DNA of 64,000 bases. It comes from Lentilactobacillus parakefiri. GTDB lineage: Bacteria > Bacillota > Bacilli > Lactobacillales > Lactobacillaceae. Positions within the stretch are counted from its first letter, which is position 1. The number at the start of each line of letters is the position of its first letter. Made by a program: the position numbers and the translations under genes. The stretch is taken from positions 62,001 to 126,000 of the forward strand of contig NZ_BDGB01000044.1 of assembly GCF_002157585.1 (NCBI RefSeq). Direction: 5' to 3'. The notes beneath the pieces are model-generated. The model was not told the origin of the DNA and did not search any database. It was given only the letters and a program-made list of their open reading frames with translations. Shown one piece after another: positions 24,701 to 32,660 of this stretch.

Positions 24701-26086
24701 TTACTTTTTCTTGAATTTAACAACACATTCACAACGGGAGGTTTGCGGCATTAAATCCACGGATTGGATATATTCAACGTTATATTTCTCTGTCAATTTG
24801 ATGAGATCTTGTGCCAAGGTCGATGGGTTACAGGAGATATACACAAATTTCTTCGGTACGATATCTAAAATGGTATCAATCAGCGAATCTGCCAAGCCGG
24901 TGCGGGGCGGATCGACGATTAATGCAGTTGGTGTCCATCCGCCGTCGATCCACTCAGGCAGCAGTTCTTCGGCTTCACCGACCTCATATAAACAGTTAAA
25001 GATGCCGTTTCGAACCGAATTAGCATTGGCATTCTGAACGGCTTCAGCAATTGTATCCATCCCACGGACCTCGCGAACCTGTTTAGCCACTGACAGGCCG
25101 ATGGTGCCGACACCTGAATAGGCATCAACCAATTTTTCGTTGCCCTTGAGATCCAGTGCCTTGAAAGCTTCATCGTAAAGCACTGAAGTCATTTCGGGAT
25201 TGGCTTGAAGGAATGCTCGAGCGGATAAATCGAATTTTAGGTCGTTAAGCACCTCGGTAATGGTCTCACGGCCAGCCAGGTGGATCATCTCATCGCCCCA
25301 AATAAGTGAGGTTCGCCCCGGATTGACGTTTTGCATGACTGAAACGACTTCCGGTAATTCAGCCTTGATGCGTTCCAATAGCTGATGCTTTTTGAGTAGT
25401 TTCTTGCTTTGAGTGATGAAAGTGACTTGGACTTGGTCAGTCGCAATGGCTGCTCGAACAACGACCGTTTTGATGATGCCGGCGTTTTTCTCCTCGTCAT
25501 ACGCGGGGATCCCCAGTTCATCAATCATCGTTACAATCGCCCGCATGACTTTCATCGTCAGTGGATATTGCAATGCCGAGGTTTTAAGGTCGACCACATC
25601 ATGGCTGCGGGCTTTGTACAAACCAGCGATGGTGTTGCCAGCCTCGTCATGGCGGATCTGGAAGGTGGCTTTATTGCGATAGTGAGTCGGATCATCCATG
25701 CCGATGGTTGGCAGCAGTTTGAATCTGCGGTAGCCGGTGGGTTGATACTTCTCCAGCGATTGACGGACAACGTCGCGCTTGAATTCCAGTTGTTTGGGGT
25801 AAGCTAAATTTTCCAACTCAAAACCGCCGACGTCATTTGCGTAGTCGTCGACTGGCTGGATTCGATCCTTGCTCTTGGTCAAAATTTCGACAAGTTTGGC
25901 GCGGATAAAGTTATTCAAATCGTTGGTGACTTCAACGACCACCTTTTCAGTTGGCAGCGCACCGGGAACGAAGACCAGCTTGCGTTCATAGTAGCCGATC
26001 CCTTCACCGTTGATTCCCATCCGTTTAATTTCAATTGTTAATTGTTCACCTTCATTAACGTGAACCGTATTATTATCGTTATACAT
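24701..26086 (-). CDS. rlmD: 23S rRNA (uracil-C5)-methyltransferase, RumA/RlmD family
   Basis: The protein has 461 residues. The N-terminal TRAM domain is VNEGEQLTIEIKRMGINGEGIGYYERKLVFVPGALP. The C-terminal SAM-dependent methyltransferase domain has KLVDAYSGVGTIGLSVAKQ (SAM-binding), IVDPPRTGLADSL and VYISCNPSTLAQDLI, with the catalytic Cys. It probably methylates U1939 or U747 of 23S rRNA; Firmicutes have two or more paralogues, so the exact uridine cannot be given. The iron-sulfur Cys cluster of the E. coli RumA N-terminus is absent, as is common in Firmicute members. ATG 26086 begins MYNDNNTVHV. Confidence 0.9.
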   Translation of the reverse strand: MYNDNNTVHVNEGEQLTIEIKRMGINGEGIGYYERKLVFVPGALPTEKVVVEVTNDLNNFIRAKLVEILTKSKDRIQPVDDYANDVGGFELENLAYPKQLEFKRDVVRQSLEKYQPTGYRRFKLLPTIGMDDPTHYRNKATFQIRHDEAGNTIAGLYKARSHDVVDLKTSALQYPLTMKVMRAIVTMIDELGIPAYDEEKNAGIIKTVVVRAAIATDQVQVTFITQSKKLLKKHQLLERIKAELPEVVSVMQNVNPGRTSLIWGDEMIHLAGRETITEVLNDLKFDLSARAFLQANPEMTSVLYDEAFKALDLKGNEKLVDAYSGVGTIGLSVAKQVREVRGMDTIAEAVQNANANSVRNGIFNCLYEVGEAEELLPEWIDGGWTPTALIVDPPRTGLADSLIDTILDIVPKKFVYISCNPSTLAQDLIKLTEKYNVEYIQSVDLMPQTSRCECVVKFKKK

Positions 26087-26186
26087 TGAACCGTCCTTAA
26101 TATTCTTAGTTACTAGTATGATAGCACATCACGGGTGTTGTTCGCATGTGAAGCAAGCGGGACGAGGTGTTTTATTAAAAAATTAA

Positions 26187-26370
26187 GAGTGGGACTTAAA
26201 GTGGTTAGTTTCCAGAATATAAGCAAGCAATCCGAATATCCCGGGTTTGGATATTTGGATTGCTTGCTTATATGGCCGGAAACTGCTTTAAGTCCCACGT
26301 TTTCTGTTATGGAATATTCGAAATAATAAAGTGCGGGTGAAACGATAAGCATTTTTGTTCCAGCCCCTTA
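26187..26370 (+). repeat. Family-2 palindromic element, copy c with full tail
   Basis: The outer arms GTGGGACTTAAAG and CTTTAAGTCCCAC are followed by TTAGTTTCCAGAATATAAG. The variable inner stem CAAGCAATCC pairs with GGATTGCTTG around the constant GAATATCCCGGGTTTGGATA core. The downstream tail GGAATATTCGAAATAATAAA and the TGTTCCAGCCCCTT block match copy a. Confidence 0.75.
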
Positions 26371-26395
26371 AATGAGGGATGTTCATCGCACCGGC

Positions 26396-27244
26396 TCACC
26401 AGGTTGCGGTGTCGGGATCAGTTGCCAGTCCGGCCTGACCGTGGAAACCATCGATCGTTTTCATATCGGTATTTGATAAATTGAAGTCAAAAATATCAGC
26501 ATTTTCCTTAATGTACTTCTCGTGGACTGATTTTGGCAGCGGTAGGAATCCATGCTGCAGTGACCAGCGGAGAACGACTTGGGCAGGTGTCTTATCATAT
26601 TTTCGACCGATCGTGACTAATTCCGGAATCTTGAAAATTGCCCCGGTGCCAAGGGGACTGTAGGCTTCGGTCAAAATATCGTGGTCATCGTTATATTCGA
26701 CCACCGCCGGCTGCATGTCCGACGGGTTGATGAACATCTGGTTAACCATTGGTTTGACCTTGGCTGTTTCCAACAAGGCGTTCAAATGTTTCGGCCGGAA
26801 ATTCGAGACCCCGATTGCCTTGGCGGCCCCGGCTGCATAAAATTCTTCCATTGCCCGCCAGGATTCAGCGTTAGCTTCTTGCCAATTCTGTCTGAAATCA
26901 ATTGGATTTGGCCAATGAATCAAGTAGAGATTGACATAGTCCAGCCCTAATTTTTCCAAAGAACGGCCAAAAGCCTGCTTCGTTTTCTCGTAACCGTGGT
27001 CGGCATTCCGGAGCTTGGTCGTGACGAATAAATCTTCACGGGGAACGCCACTATCCTTGATGGCTTGGCCAACACTTTCTTCGTTGCCGTAAGCTGCAGC
27101 AGTGTCGATGTGGCGGTAGCCGGCGTTCAGTGCAGCTAAAACTGCATGGTAGGCTTCGTCGCCGTCAGCTGATTGCCAGGTACCAAAGCCGACTTGTGGG
27201 ATCTTAACCCCGTTATATAAGGTATACGTATCTGTTAATGACAT
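26396..27244 (-). CDS. Aldo/keto reductase
   Basis: The protein has 282 residues. ATG 27244 (MSLTDTYTLYNGVKIPQVGFGTWQ) follows AGGAGG; the longer upstream frame has no ribosome site. The catalytic tetrad is Asp in YRHIDTAAAYGNE, Tyr in the same segment, Lys in VTTKLRNADHGYE and His in LYLIHWPNP. The C-terminal signature is AQVVLRWSLQHGFLPLPKSVHEKYIKEN. It is an NADPH-dependent reductase of small aldehydes or ketones (2,5-diketogluconate reductase-like class). It precedes the convergent family-2 repeat and sits just downstream of the GNAT gene, maybe in one transcript. Confidence 0.93.
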   Translation of the reverse strand: MSLTDTYTLYNGVKIPQVGFGTWQSADGDEAYHAVLAALNAGYRHIDTAAAYGNEESVGQAIKDSGVPREDLFVTTKLRNADHGYEKTKQAFGRSLEKLGLDYVNLYLIHWPNPIDFRQNWQEANAESWRAMEEFYAAGAAKAIGVSNFRPKHLNALLETAKVKPMVNQMFINPSDMQPAVVEYNDDHDILTEAYSPLGTGAIFKIPELVTIGRKYDKTPAQVVLRWSLQHGFLPLPKSVHEKYIKENADIFDFNLSNTDMKTIDGFHGQAGLATDPDTATW

Positions 27245-27287
27245 GGTTTGACCTCCTAGTGATCTATTTAATGCCATTCTATAAAAA

Positions 27288-27770
27288 TTAAATATGAAGT
27301 ACAAAGAATTTATCCATTGATGAATGCTCACCGTTGTTTAGGGGATGGCCCAGGTCTGTGAACCCATAGTCTGTATACAGGTGAATGGCTTCTTTCAAGG
27401 CATGGTGGGTTTCCAGATAGACGACCCGGTAGCCGGCTCCCTTAGCAAAGCCGACGGCAGTGTCCAACAATCGGTAGCTGAGGTGGTGGCCGCGCGCCGA
27501 TTCGGTCAAATATAACTTCTGTAATTCAGCCACCCGATTGGCGTGATCAAATTCGGCAATTCCATTGCCACCCAGGATGTGACCTGTGTCATCAACAGCG
27601 ACAAAATATTCGCGGTCGTTCTTTTGGGCATAGAAGCTGCTTAAATGGTCAAGTTCCTTATCAAAATACGCGGTGCCTGGAATATCAAGTCCGTAAGATT
27701 TTAAAATTGTACGAATAATTTTTGCCAACTCGAAGTCATCCTGTTCTTTAATTGGCCGGATCTTCACCAT
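27288..27770 (-). CDS. GNAT family N-acetyltransferase
   Basis: The protein has 160 residues. ATG 27770 has AGGAG upstream. It begins MVKIRPIKEQDDFELAKIIRTILKSYGLD. The acetyl-CoA motif follows VAELQKLYLTESARGHHLSYRLLDTAVGFAKGAG, where R-G-H-H-L replaces the common R-G-x-G-x/G loop, then YLETHHALKEAIHLYTDYGFTDLG. This is a standard GNAT of unknown substrate. It lies 43 bp upstream of the aldo/keto reductase gene on the same strand. Confidence 0.85.
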   Translation of the reverse strand: MVKIRPIKEQDDFELAKIIRTILKSYGLDIPGTAYFDKELDHLSSFYAQKNDREYFVAVDDTGHILGGNGIAEFDHANRVAELQKLYLTESARGHHLSYRLLDTAVGFAKGAGYRVVYLETHHALKEAIHLYTDYGFTDLGHPLNNGEHSSMDKFFVLHI

Positions 27771-27898
27771 TCTATCAACTCCTGTCTTTAATGTTTGATT
27801 AGCATATTACCACTTTTAGAATTGCTGAGTAAAGCCCATGTGAACGCTTTATCGTGATATACTGGAACTAATTTGGAACAAGTTCGGGAGGGATCACT

Positions 27899-28759
27899 AT
27901 GGATCAAAGAGTTGCGATTGTGACGGGCGCTTCATCAGGAATCGGCATGCAGATTGCCAAGAACCTCTATCGAAACGGCATGGAAGTCTATGCTCTGGCA
28001 CGAAGAGTATATGCAATGAACGAGTTGGATGATTTGGGAATTCACACGATGCACTTGGACGTAGTCGACCACGATGAAATCGATCGGGTTGTTAGTGAAA
28101 TTGTTGCCAAAACCGGCCGGATTGATGCCTTAGTCAATAATGCCGGCATCGGGTCGTTTGGCTCGGTTGAAGAGGTCACCTTGACAGAAGGTGAGTACGA
28201 ATTTAAAGTCAACGTCTTTGGCTTAGTCAAAATGATTCAAGCGGTCCTGCCGATTATGCGAAAGCAGCATAGCGGCCGAATTATCAATATGTCATCGATG
28301 GCCGGTAAGATTGGCAACATGCTATTAGGCAGTTGGTATATTGGGTCCAAATTTGCCATTGAAGGGATGAGTGATTCCCTGCGGCAAGAACTCAAGCCAT
28401 TTGGCATTGATGTGGCGGTCGTCGAACCTGGCGCCATTCAGTCCGAATGGAAGGATGGCGCAATGGATCGAATGATGGATGCGTCCGGGACTGGTCCGTA
28501 TGCGAACCTCGCCAGACGATCGGCAGCCTTCTTTGCGGTTTCCTACAAGTTTGCGTCAGCACCAAGAGTGGTTGCCAGAGCGGTCGATCGCGCCGTCTTT
28601 TCAAGGAGACCAAAGATTCGGTATGCGATTGGAACGGGCGCCAAACCGGCAATGTTAATGAAACATTTCCTGCCGGATAAGTGTCTGGATGCATTCTTTG
28701 AGGCGTTGAATAAGTACGCGCAGCAGATGGTCAACAGAGAAACCGGTCAGAACAGATAG
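27899..28759 (+). CDS. Short-chain dehydrogenase/reductase
   Basis: The protein has 286 residues. ATG 27899 follows CGGGAGGGAT. The cofactor loop is VTGASSGIGMQIAK (TGxxxGxG), with LARRVY suggesting NADP. The NNAG motif is at ALVNNAGIGSFG, and the catalytic Ser and Tyr-x3-Lys at NMSSMAGKIG and WYIGSKFAIEG. The C-terminal extension (residues 190-286) is longer than in minimal SDRs, as in ketoreductases acting on lipids or steroids. The substrate is unknown. It lies upstream of, and is separate from, the TPP-riboswitch thi operon. Confidence 0.92.
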   Translation: MDQRVAIVTGASSGIGMQIAKNLYRNGMEVYALARRVYAMNELDDLGIHTMHLDVVDHDEIDRVVSEIVAKTGRIDALVNNAGIGSFGSVEEVTLTEGEYEFKVNVFGLVKMIQAVLPIMRKQHSGRIINMSSMAGKIGNMLLGSWYIGSKFAIEGMSDSLRQELKPFGIDVAVVEPGAIQSEWKDGAMDRMMDASGTGPYANLARRSAAFFAVSYKFASAPRVVARAVDRAVFSRRPKIRYAIGTGAKPAMLMKHFLPDKCLDAFFEALNKYAQQMVNRETGQNR

Positions 28760-28799
28760 TAATTGACCGCCTTAATTAAATAAAGTACCATGAATGTAG

Positions 28800-28901
28800 A
28801 AGCACTAGGGGAACTGCTAGGTAGCAGCTGAGACCGACCTATTCCAGGCCGAAACCCTTTGAACCTGTCAGCTAGGACTGGGGTAGGGAAGCAGAGTGCA
28901 A
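28800..28901 (+). promoter_or_regulatory. TPP riboswitch (THI element) of the thi operon
   Basis: P1 pairs GCACT (28802-28806) with AGTGC (28895-28899). The aptamer has CTAGGGG, the CTGAGA block (28828-28833), CCCTTTGAACCTG and the CTAGGACTGGGGTAGGGAAG end. Binding of thiamine pyrophosphate would turn off expression of the thi genes. It does not sit directly before thiM: about 400 bp of palindromic sequence lies between them, ending in a terminator at 29247. Confidence 0.93.
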
Positions 28902-28903
28902 TT

Positions 28904-28994
28904 AGGGGCGGTTAGTGATCGGAATCCAAGGGACTTTGGACGGAAATCGAGTAGATTTTCGGCCGAAGTGCCTTGGATGCAGGTCACTGCCCCT
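28904..28994. repeat. Long palindrome following the TPP aptamer
   Basis: AGGGGCGGTTAGTGATC pairs with GGTCACTGCCCCT. Inside it, ATCCAAGG..CTT pairs with AAGTGCCTTGGAT and GGAAATC with GATTTTC. It is directly adjacent to the aptamer and may serve as part of its expression platform, or it may be an insertion. Confidence 0.6.
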
Positions 28995-29012
28995 GGGAGT
29001 ACGTTTCAGCCA

Positions 29013-29172
29013 GAGTGCGACGAGACCCGGGTTGACCCCGGAGTGTAAGGCGGAAATTTAAAGGATGAACGAGTTTTGTTCATCGTTTGAACTTTTTGCC
29101 TTACACGGTAGGGGTCAGGGTCGTCGCCAAGTAGGCTAGGCAGGCTTTCAGCCGGCCGTCGGAGCACGTTTC
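29013..29172 (+). repeat. Family-1 palindromic element, copy E, in the thi leader
   Basis: The left arm GAGTGCGACGAGACCCGG and right arm GGGGTCAGGGTCGTCGCC enclose a GTGTAAGG/CCTTACAC stem. The inner stem has GGATGAAC / GTTCATC. The tail AAGTAGGCTAGGCAGGC and CGTCGGAGCACG follows. It lies between the riboswitch and thiM. Confidence 0.8.
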
Positions 29173-29246
29173 CGCTAGATAGCAGCAAAACGCATGCGCA
29201 TCCAGCAGAAACACGACCAAACCCAACCAAACCCAACCAACCATCC

Positions 29247-29284
29247 GGAGCTGCAGACACCAAGTGTCTCAGCTCCTATTTTTG
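29247..29284 (+). terminator. Terminator in the thi leader, before thiM
   Basis: GGAGCT..AGACA pairs with TGTCT.AGCTCC, followed by TATTTTTG. It is the last structure before thiM and may be the off-switch governed by the TPP aptamer, though it lies about 345 nt after it. Confidence 0.75.
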
Positions 29285-29318
29285 TCAATAAGCGAAAACA
29301 ACAAAGGAGAACAACCAA

Positions 29319-30107
29319 ATGAAAATCGATTTATTAGATACATTACGAAAGAAGAACCCAATTGCCTTCAACATTTCCAACTTTGTGACCGTCCAAGATG
29401 TTGCAAACGGAATTAATGCTTTGGGCGCATCACCTATCATGTCTGAAGAAAAGAATGAGGCCGAGCCAATGGTTCAAATGGCCGACTCAGTGACGGTCAA
29501 CCTAGGCGCGTTTACCGAGGGTCAATTGGAACAGATTAGCGCAGTAACGACATTTGCCAACCAGTACAAGAAACCCATCGTCATTGATCCGGTAGCGGTT
29601 GGTGCAGTTGACTATCGAAAGGAACGCTGCAACGAATTGCTTGACCAAATCGATGTGGCGGTCATTAGGGGCAATGCCGGTGAAATAGCTGCTTTAGCCG
29701 ATGTGGAATGGAATGCCAAGGGAATTGACGCCGGAGAAGGAAACGGTGACCTGGAAGAAATTGCCAAGAAATTAGCAAAGAAACGTAACTGTGTCGTGGT
29801 CGAAAGTGGCAAAACGGATATCATTACGGATGGCGAGGCGGTTGTCCGAATTTACAATGAGACTGATTTATTCAAGCTGCACGTGGGTTCTGGAGACATG
29901 TTATCCAGTACCATCGGCTGTTTCTGTGGCGTTGAGCACGACTATTTTGAAGCTGCTCAAACTGCCACGGCGGTCTTTGACGTTGCCGGTGAAGTCGTTG
30001 CCAAATCAATGGCAACACCACTGGCCGGTTCATTTGGTGTTCAATTGATTGATGAACTTCATTTGATTGATATCAAGACCGTTGAGAAGTTTGCTAATTT
30101 TGATTAA
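29319..30107 (+). CDS. thiM: Hydroxyethylthiazole kinase
   Basis: The protein has 262 residues. ATG 29319 follows AAAGGAG. It has the ribokinase-like fold of ThiM: AFNISNFVTVQDVANGINALGASPIMSEEKNEAEPMVQMADSVTVNLG, then KPIVIDPVAVGAVDYR, IRGNAGEIAALA and the catalytic LHVGSGDMLSSTIGCFCG. The last motif has G-S-G-D-M where GTGDMLS is usual. It phosphorylates 4-methyl-5-hydroxyethylthiazole with ATP, a thiamine salvage step. thiD and thiE follow on the same strand, with another palindromic element between thiM and thiD. Confidence 0.95.
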   Translation: MKIDLLDTLRKKNPIAFNISNFVTVQDVANGINALGASPIMSEEKNEAEPMVQMADSVTVNLGAFTEGQLEQISAVTTFANQYKKPIVIDPVAVGAVDYRKERCNELLDQIDVAVIRGNAGEIAALADVEWNAKGIDAGEGNGDLEEIAKKLAKKRNCVVVESGKTDIITDGEAVVRIYNETDLFKLHVGSGDMLSSTIGCFCGVEHDYFEAAQTATAVFDVAGEVVAKSMATPLAGSFGVQLIDELHLIDIKTVEKFANFD

Positions 30108-30112
30108 GAAAA

Positions 30113-30271
30113 GAGTGCGACGAGACCCGGGTTGGCCCCGGAGTGTAAGGCGGAAATTTAAAGGATGAACGTTTTTTGTTCATCGTTTAAATTTTTGACT
30201 TACACGGTAGGGGTCAGGGTCGTCGCCAAGTAGGCTAGGCAGGCTTTCAGTCGGCCGTCGAAGCACGTTTC
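30113..30271 (+). repeat. Family-1 palindromic element, copy F, between thiM and thiD
   Basis: It is nearly identical in outline to copy E: GAGTGCGACGAGACCCGG, GTGTAAGGCGGAAATTTAAA, GGATGAAC/GTTCATC, TTTAAATTTTTGACTTACAC, GGGTCGTCGCC and the AAGTAGGCTAGGCAGGC tail. Some inner bases have changed on both arms together. Confidence 0.8.
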
Positions 30272-30335
30272 AACAAAGTAGCATATATGCAGACATTTCG
30301 AATAAGTATGATTAAGAAAGGCAGGACTCAAACAA

Positions 30336-31151
30336 ATGGTTAACGAAACAGTTCAAACTTTAACAATCGCTGGTACTGACAGCGGTGGCGGTGCCGGCGT
30401 TATGGCCGACATCAAAACGATGCAGATGCGCCACGTTTTCTCGGCAGCAGTGATTGTGGCTGTCACGGCCCAAAATACGATTGGCGTTCAGGACTTCATG
30501 CCAATTCCGAAAAAGTTGATTGACGAACAGTTTGCCTCGGTTGCCGATGATTTGAAAATTCGCGCTTGTAAGACGGGGATGCTGGCTGACGTGGCGACTG
30601 TTGAAGCGGTCGTTGAAAATTTAAAAAAGTACGATTTGGGTACCCTGACCGTTGACCCGGTGATGGTTGCCAAAGGTGGCGCCCACTTGCTTTCTGAAGA
30701 TGCGATTAAGACGGTGCGTGAGCAGTTGCTGCCACTGGCGGATATTTTGACGCCCAACTTGCCTGAAGCTGAGGAACTGACTGGCTTGAAGATTGCCAAT
30801 AAGGATCAAATGATCGATGCTGCCAAGAAACTACAGGATCTGGGAGTCAAAAACGTCCTGATCAAGGGCGGCCATCAGACCGAGTCCAAGGAGTCAGCTG
30901 ACTTCATCCTCCTTGAAAGCGGCAAATCATTCTGGGTTAGTTCACCACGAATCGACACGGTCCGGACCCATGGCACCGGCGACACACTTTCTTCGTGCAT
31001 TACCGCAGAAATTGCCAAAGGAGCTGATGTCGAAACGGCGATTCGGATTGGTAAGAAGTATGTTCAAGCTACCATCGCCAACGGCATTCAAGTCGGCCAT
31101 GGTCATGGACCGCTAAACCACTGGGCGACCTTTGAAGGGGACGGTGAGTGA
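30336..31151 (+). CDS. thiD: Hydroxymethylpyrimidine / phosphomethylpyrimidine kinase
   Basis: The protein has 271 residues. The ribosome site is AAAGGCAGGA. The ribokinase-fold motifs are LTIAGTDSGGGAGVMADIKTMQ (substrate and phosphate loop), TVDPVMVAKGGAHLL, LTPNLPEAEELTG, VLIKGGHQ and the anion-hole RTHGTGDTLSSCITAEIAKG. The enzyme phosphorylates HMP and HMP-P using ATP. It is followed within 1 nt by thiE and so is translationally linked to it. It is controlled with thiM if the riboswitch transcript reads through the palindrome at 30113. Confidence 0.96.
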   Translation: MVNETVQTLTIAGTDSGGGAGVMADIKTMQMRHVFSAAVIVAVTAQNTIGVQDFMPIPKKLIDEQFASVADDLKIRACKTGMLADVATVEAVVENLKKYDLGTLTVDPVMVAKGGAHLLSEDAIKTVREQLLPLADILTPNLPEAEELTGLKIANKDQMIDAAKKLQDLGVKNVLIKGGHQTESKESADFILLESGKSFWVSSPRIDTVRTHGTGDTLSSCITAEIAKGADVETAIRIGKKYVQATIANGIQVGHGHGPLNHWATFEGDGE

Positions 31152-31152
31152 T

Positions 31153-31809
31153 ATGGGGATGCAATTTGAACCAGGGATGCTGCGTTCATACTTCATTGCT
31201 GGCACCCAAGACGTGAAGGACAAAGCAAAGACGCTTCAAGAAATTGCCAAACAAGCAATGGAAGCCGGCATCACGGCCTTCCAGTACCGAGAAAAGGGTC
31301 CCGGTTCCTTATCAGGCACAAAGCGAGATGAGATGGCCGCAGACTTACGGGAGATGTGCAGTGATTACGAGATTCCCTTTATCGTCGATGATGACGTTGA
31401 TTTGGCAATTAAAACCAATGCGGACGGCATTCACGTCGGCCAAAAGGATGAGCGGGTGACCAAGGTAATTGAATCAGTCGGGCAGTCAATGTTTGTCGGC
31501 TTGTCGTGTGACACCACGGAGCAGGTCAATATCGCCAATCAGATTACCGGTATCAGTTATCTAGGTAGCGGCCCGGTCTTTCCTACCGGCTCCAAAGCTG
31601 ATGCCGACCCGGTAATTGGTGTTGATGGACTGGCAAAATTAGTAAAGGCCAGTCAATTGCCAGTGGTTGCGATTGGCGGCATTACTGAAGAAAACATTGT
31701 TGAGCTTCCACGAACTGGAGTCGCTGGGGTTTCGGTCATTTCCATGATTGCGCAAAGTGACGATATTTTTAGAACGGTTAAGGTGATGAACGAGACCTTT
31801 GAAAAGTAA
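31153..31809 (+). CDS. thiE: Thiamine-phosphate synthase
   Basis: The protein has 218 residues. ATG 31153 follows GGTG within the end of thiD (stop TGA 31149-31151); the ATG at 31159 is an alternative. The TIM-barrel motifs are ITAFQYREKGPGSLSG, PFIVDDDVDLAIKTNADGIHVGQKDERV, FVGLSCDTTEQ, YLGSGPVFPTGSKADADPVIG and VVAIGGITEENI. The enzyme joins HMP pyrophosphate and thiazole phosphate to make thiamine phosphate. Together with thiM, thiD and tenA this is a salvage set. No thiC or thiG-type de novo gene is visible. Confidence 0.96.
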   Translation: MGMQFEPGMLRSYFIAGTQDVKDKAKTLQEIAKQAMEAGITAFQYREKGPGSLSGTKRDEMAADLREMCSDYEIPFIVDDDVDLAIKTNADGIHVGQKDERVTKVIESVGQSMFVGLSCDTTEQVNIANQITGISYLGSGPVFPTGSKADADPVIGVDGLAKLVKASQLPVVAIGGITEENIVELPRTGVAGVSVISMIAQSDDIFRTVKVMNETFEK

Positions 31810-31841
31810 AAAGTGTCAACCATCAGTTGAATTTTAAAAAT

Positions 31842-31891
31842 TAAGCGGATCAAGCAATCCGTTTCCATTCCGGGATTGCTTGATCCGCTTA
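31842..31891. terminator. 19-bp perfect inverted repeat after thiE
   Basis: TAAGCGGATCAAGCAATCC (31842-31860) pairs perfectly with GGATTGCTTGATCCGCTTA (31873-31891). The adjacent sequence has no long T-run. Ten bases of the arm (CAAGCAATCC) are the same as the variable stem of family-2 copy c at 26187. It may act as a bidirectional terminator. Confidence 0.6.
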
Positions 31892-31922
31892 CGTAATAAT
31901 TCAGGTTATAATGAATGGCCAG

Positions 31923-32414
31923 CTACTCCATATTAACCCCCTCAACATTTGCCCGTGGCAGGTGGTTGACTTCACCGGTCATGGTCTTCATCACGTCGGT
32001 ATTATTGCGGGTATAATAGGTCACTTGATACGGTCCTGAACCGCCAACTTTTCCCTTGTAGGTTTCTAAGACCGGTTGGGTAAATCCAGCAACGTCCTCA
32101 TTGGTGACCCGAGCTAAATTGATGTCGCTAGTGTTGGGCGTTCCGAAGGCTTTCCAACTGGTCGTTGAGGTCGGGCCAAAGACAAAGTAGCTGCCTGACC
32201 GTTCGTAAGAAGTCTGGTCGGAATGAATGCTGACGCTATGTTTACCAAAAGTGATGTCTGAGCGGTTGCCATACCAGGTTCCACGAAATGCTTCGGCAAC
32301 TTCACTGGGATTCGAGGCAGAAGCGTCTTGTCGATGGTGAGAGACAACCCCGGAAACACCAATTGTTGTCACAAAAATCAGGGTTAATATAATCGTCATT
32401 GTCGTTTTTTTCAT
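31923..32414 (-). CDS. Secreted protein of unknown function
   Basis: The protein has 163 residues. ATG 32414 follows GGGGAG. The signal peptide covers residues 1-33 (TMTIILTLIFVTTIGVSGVVS), followed by HHRQDASASNPSEVAEAFRGTWYGNRSDITF. The RGTWY motif is shared with the 16398-17198 secreted protein. The beta-rich mature part has SGSYFVFGPTSTTSWKAFG, and nothing suggests a catalytic site. It is convergent with the thi operon. Confidence 0.6.
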   Translation of the reverse strand: MKKTTMTIILTLIFVTTIGVSGVVSHHRQDASASNPSEVAEAFRGTWYGNRSDITFGKHSVSIHSDQTSYERSGSYFVFGPTSTTSWKAFGTPNTSDINLARVTNEDVAGFTQPVLETYKGKVGGSGPYQVTYYTRNNTDVMKTMTGEVNHLPRANVEGVNME

Positions 32415-32660
32415 GATTACCGGCTCCCCAAATCGTTCTGATTTATCAACAACTTCAGGGTACCGCAGGCATGTAAATTAAGTGTAAAGATTGGGTATCA
32501 AATATGTACAAAATTGAGATGAACCGGATATTACCCGCAAGTTACAATTATTAGGTTTGGATAAAATCCATGCATAAAACTTGTGATTTTGCTTGAAAGC
32601 CGTTTTAATAGAGTATGTACACGTTTTAATTTTCAAATAATTTAATTGGGGTGAGATTGC

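Noticed and set aside
25409-25807. Plus-strand frames inside rlmD
   Set aside because: They are shadows of a well-supported minus-strand gene with conserved motifs.
26113-26352. Frames across the family-2 palindrome
   Set aside because: They translate the inverted repeat and have no ribosome site.
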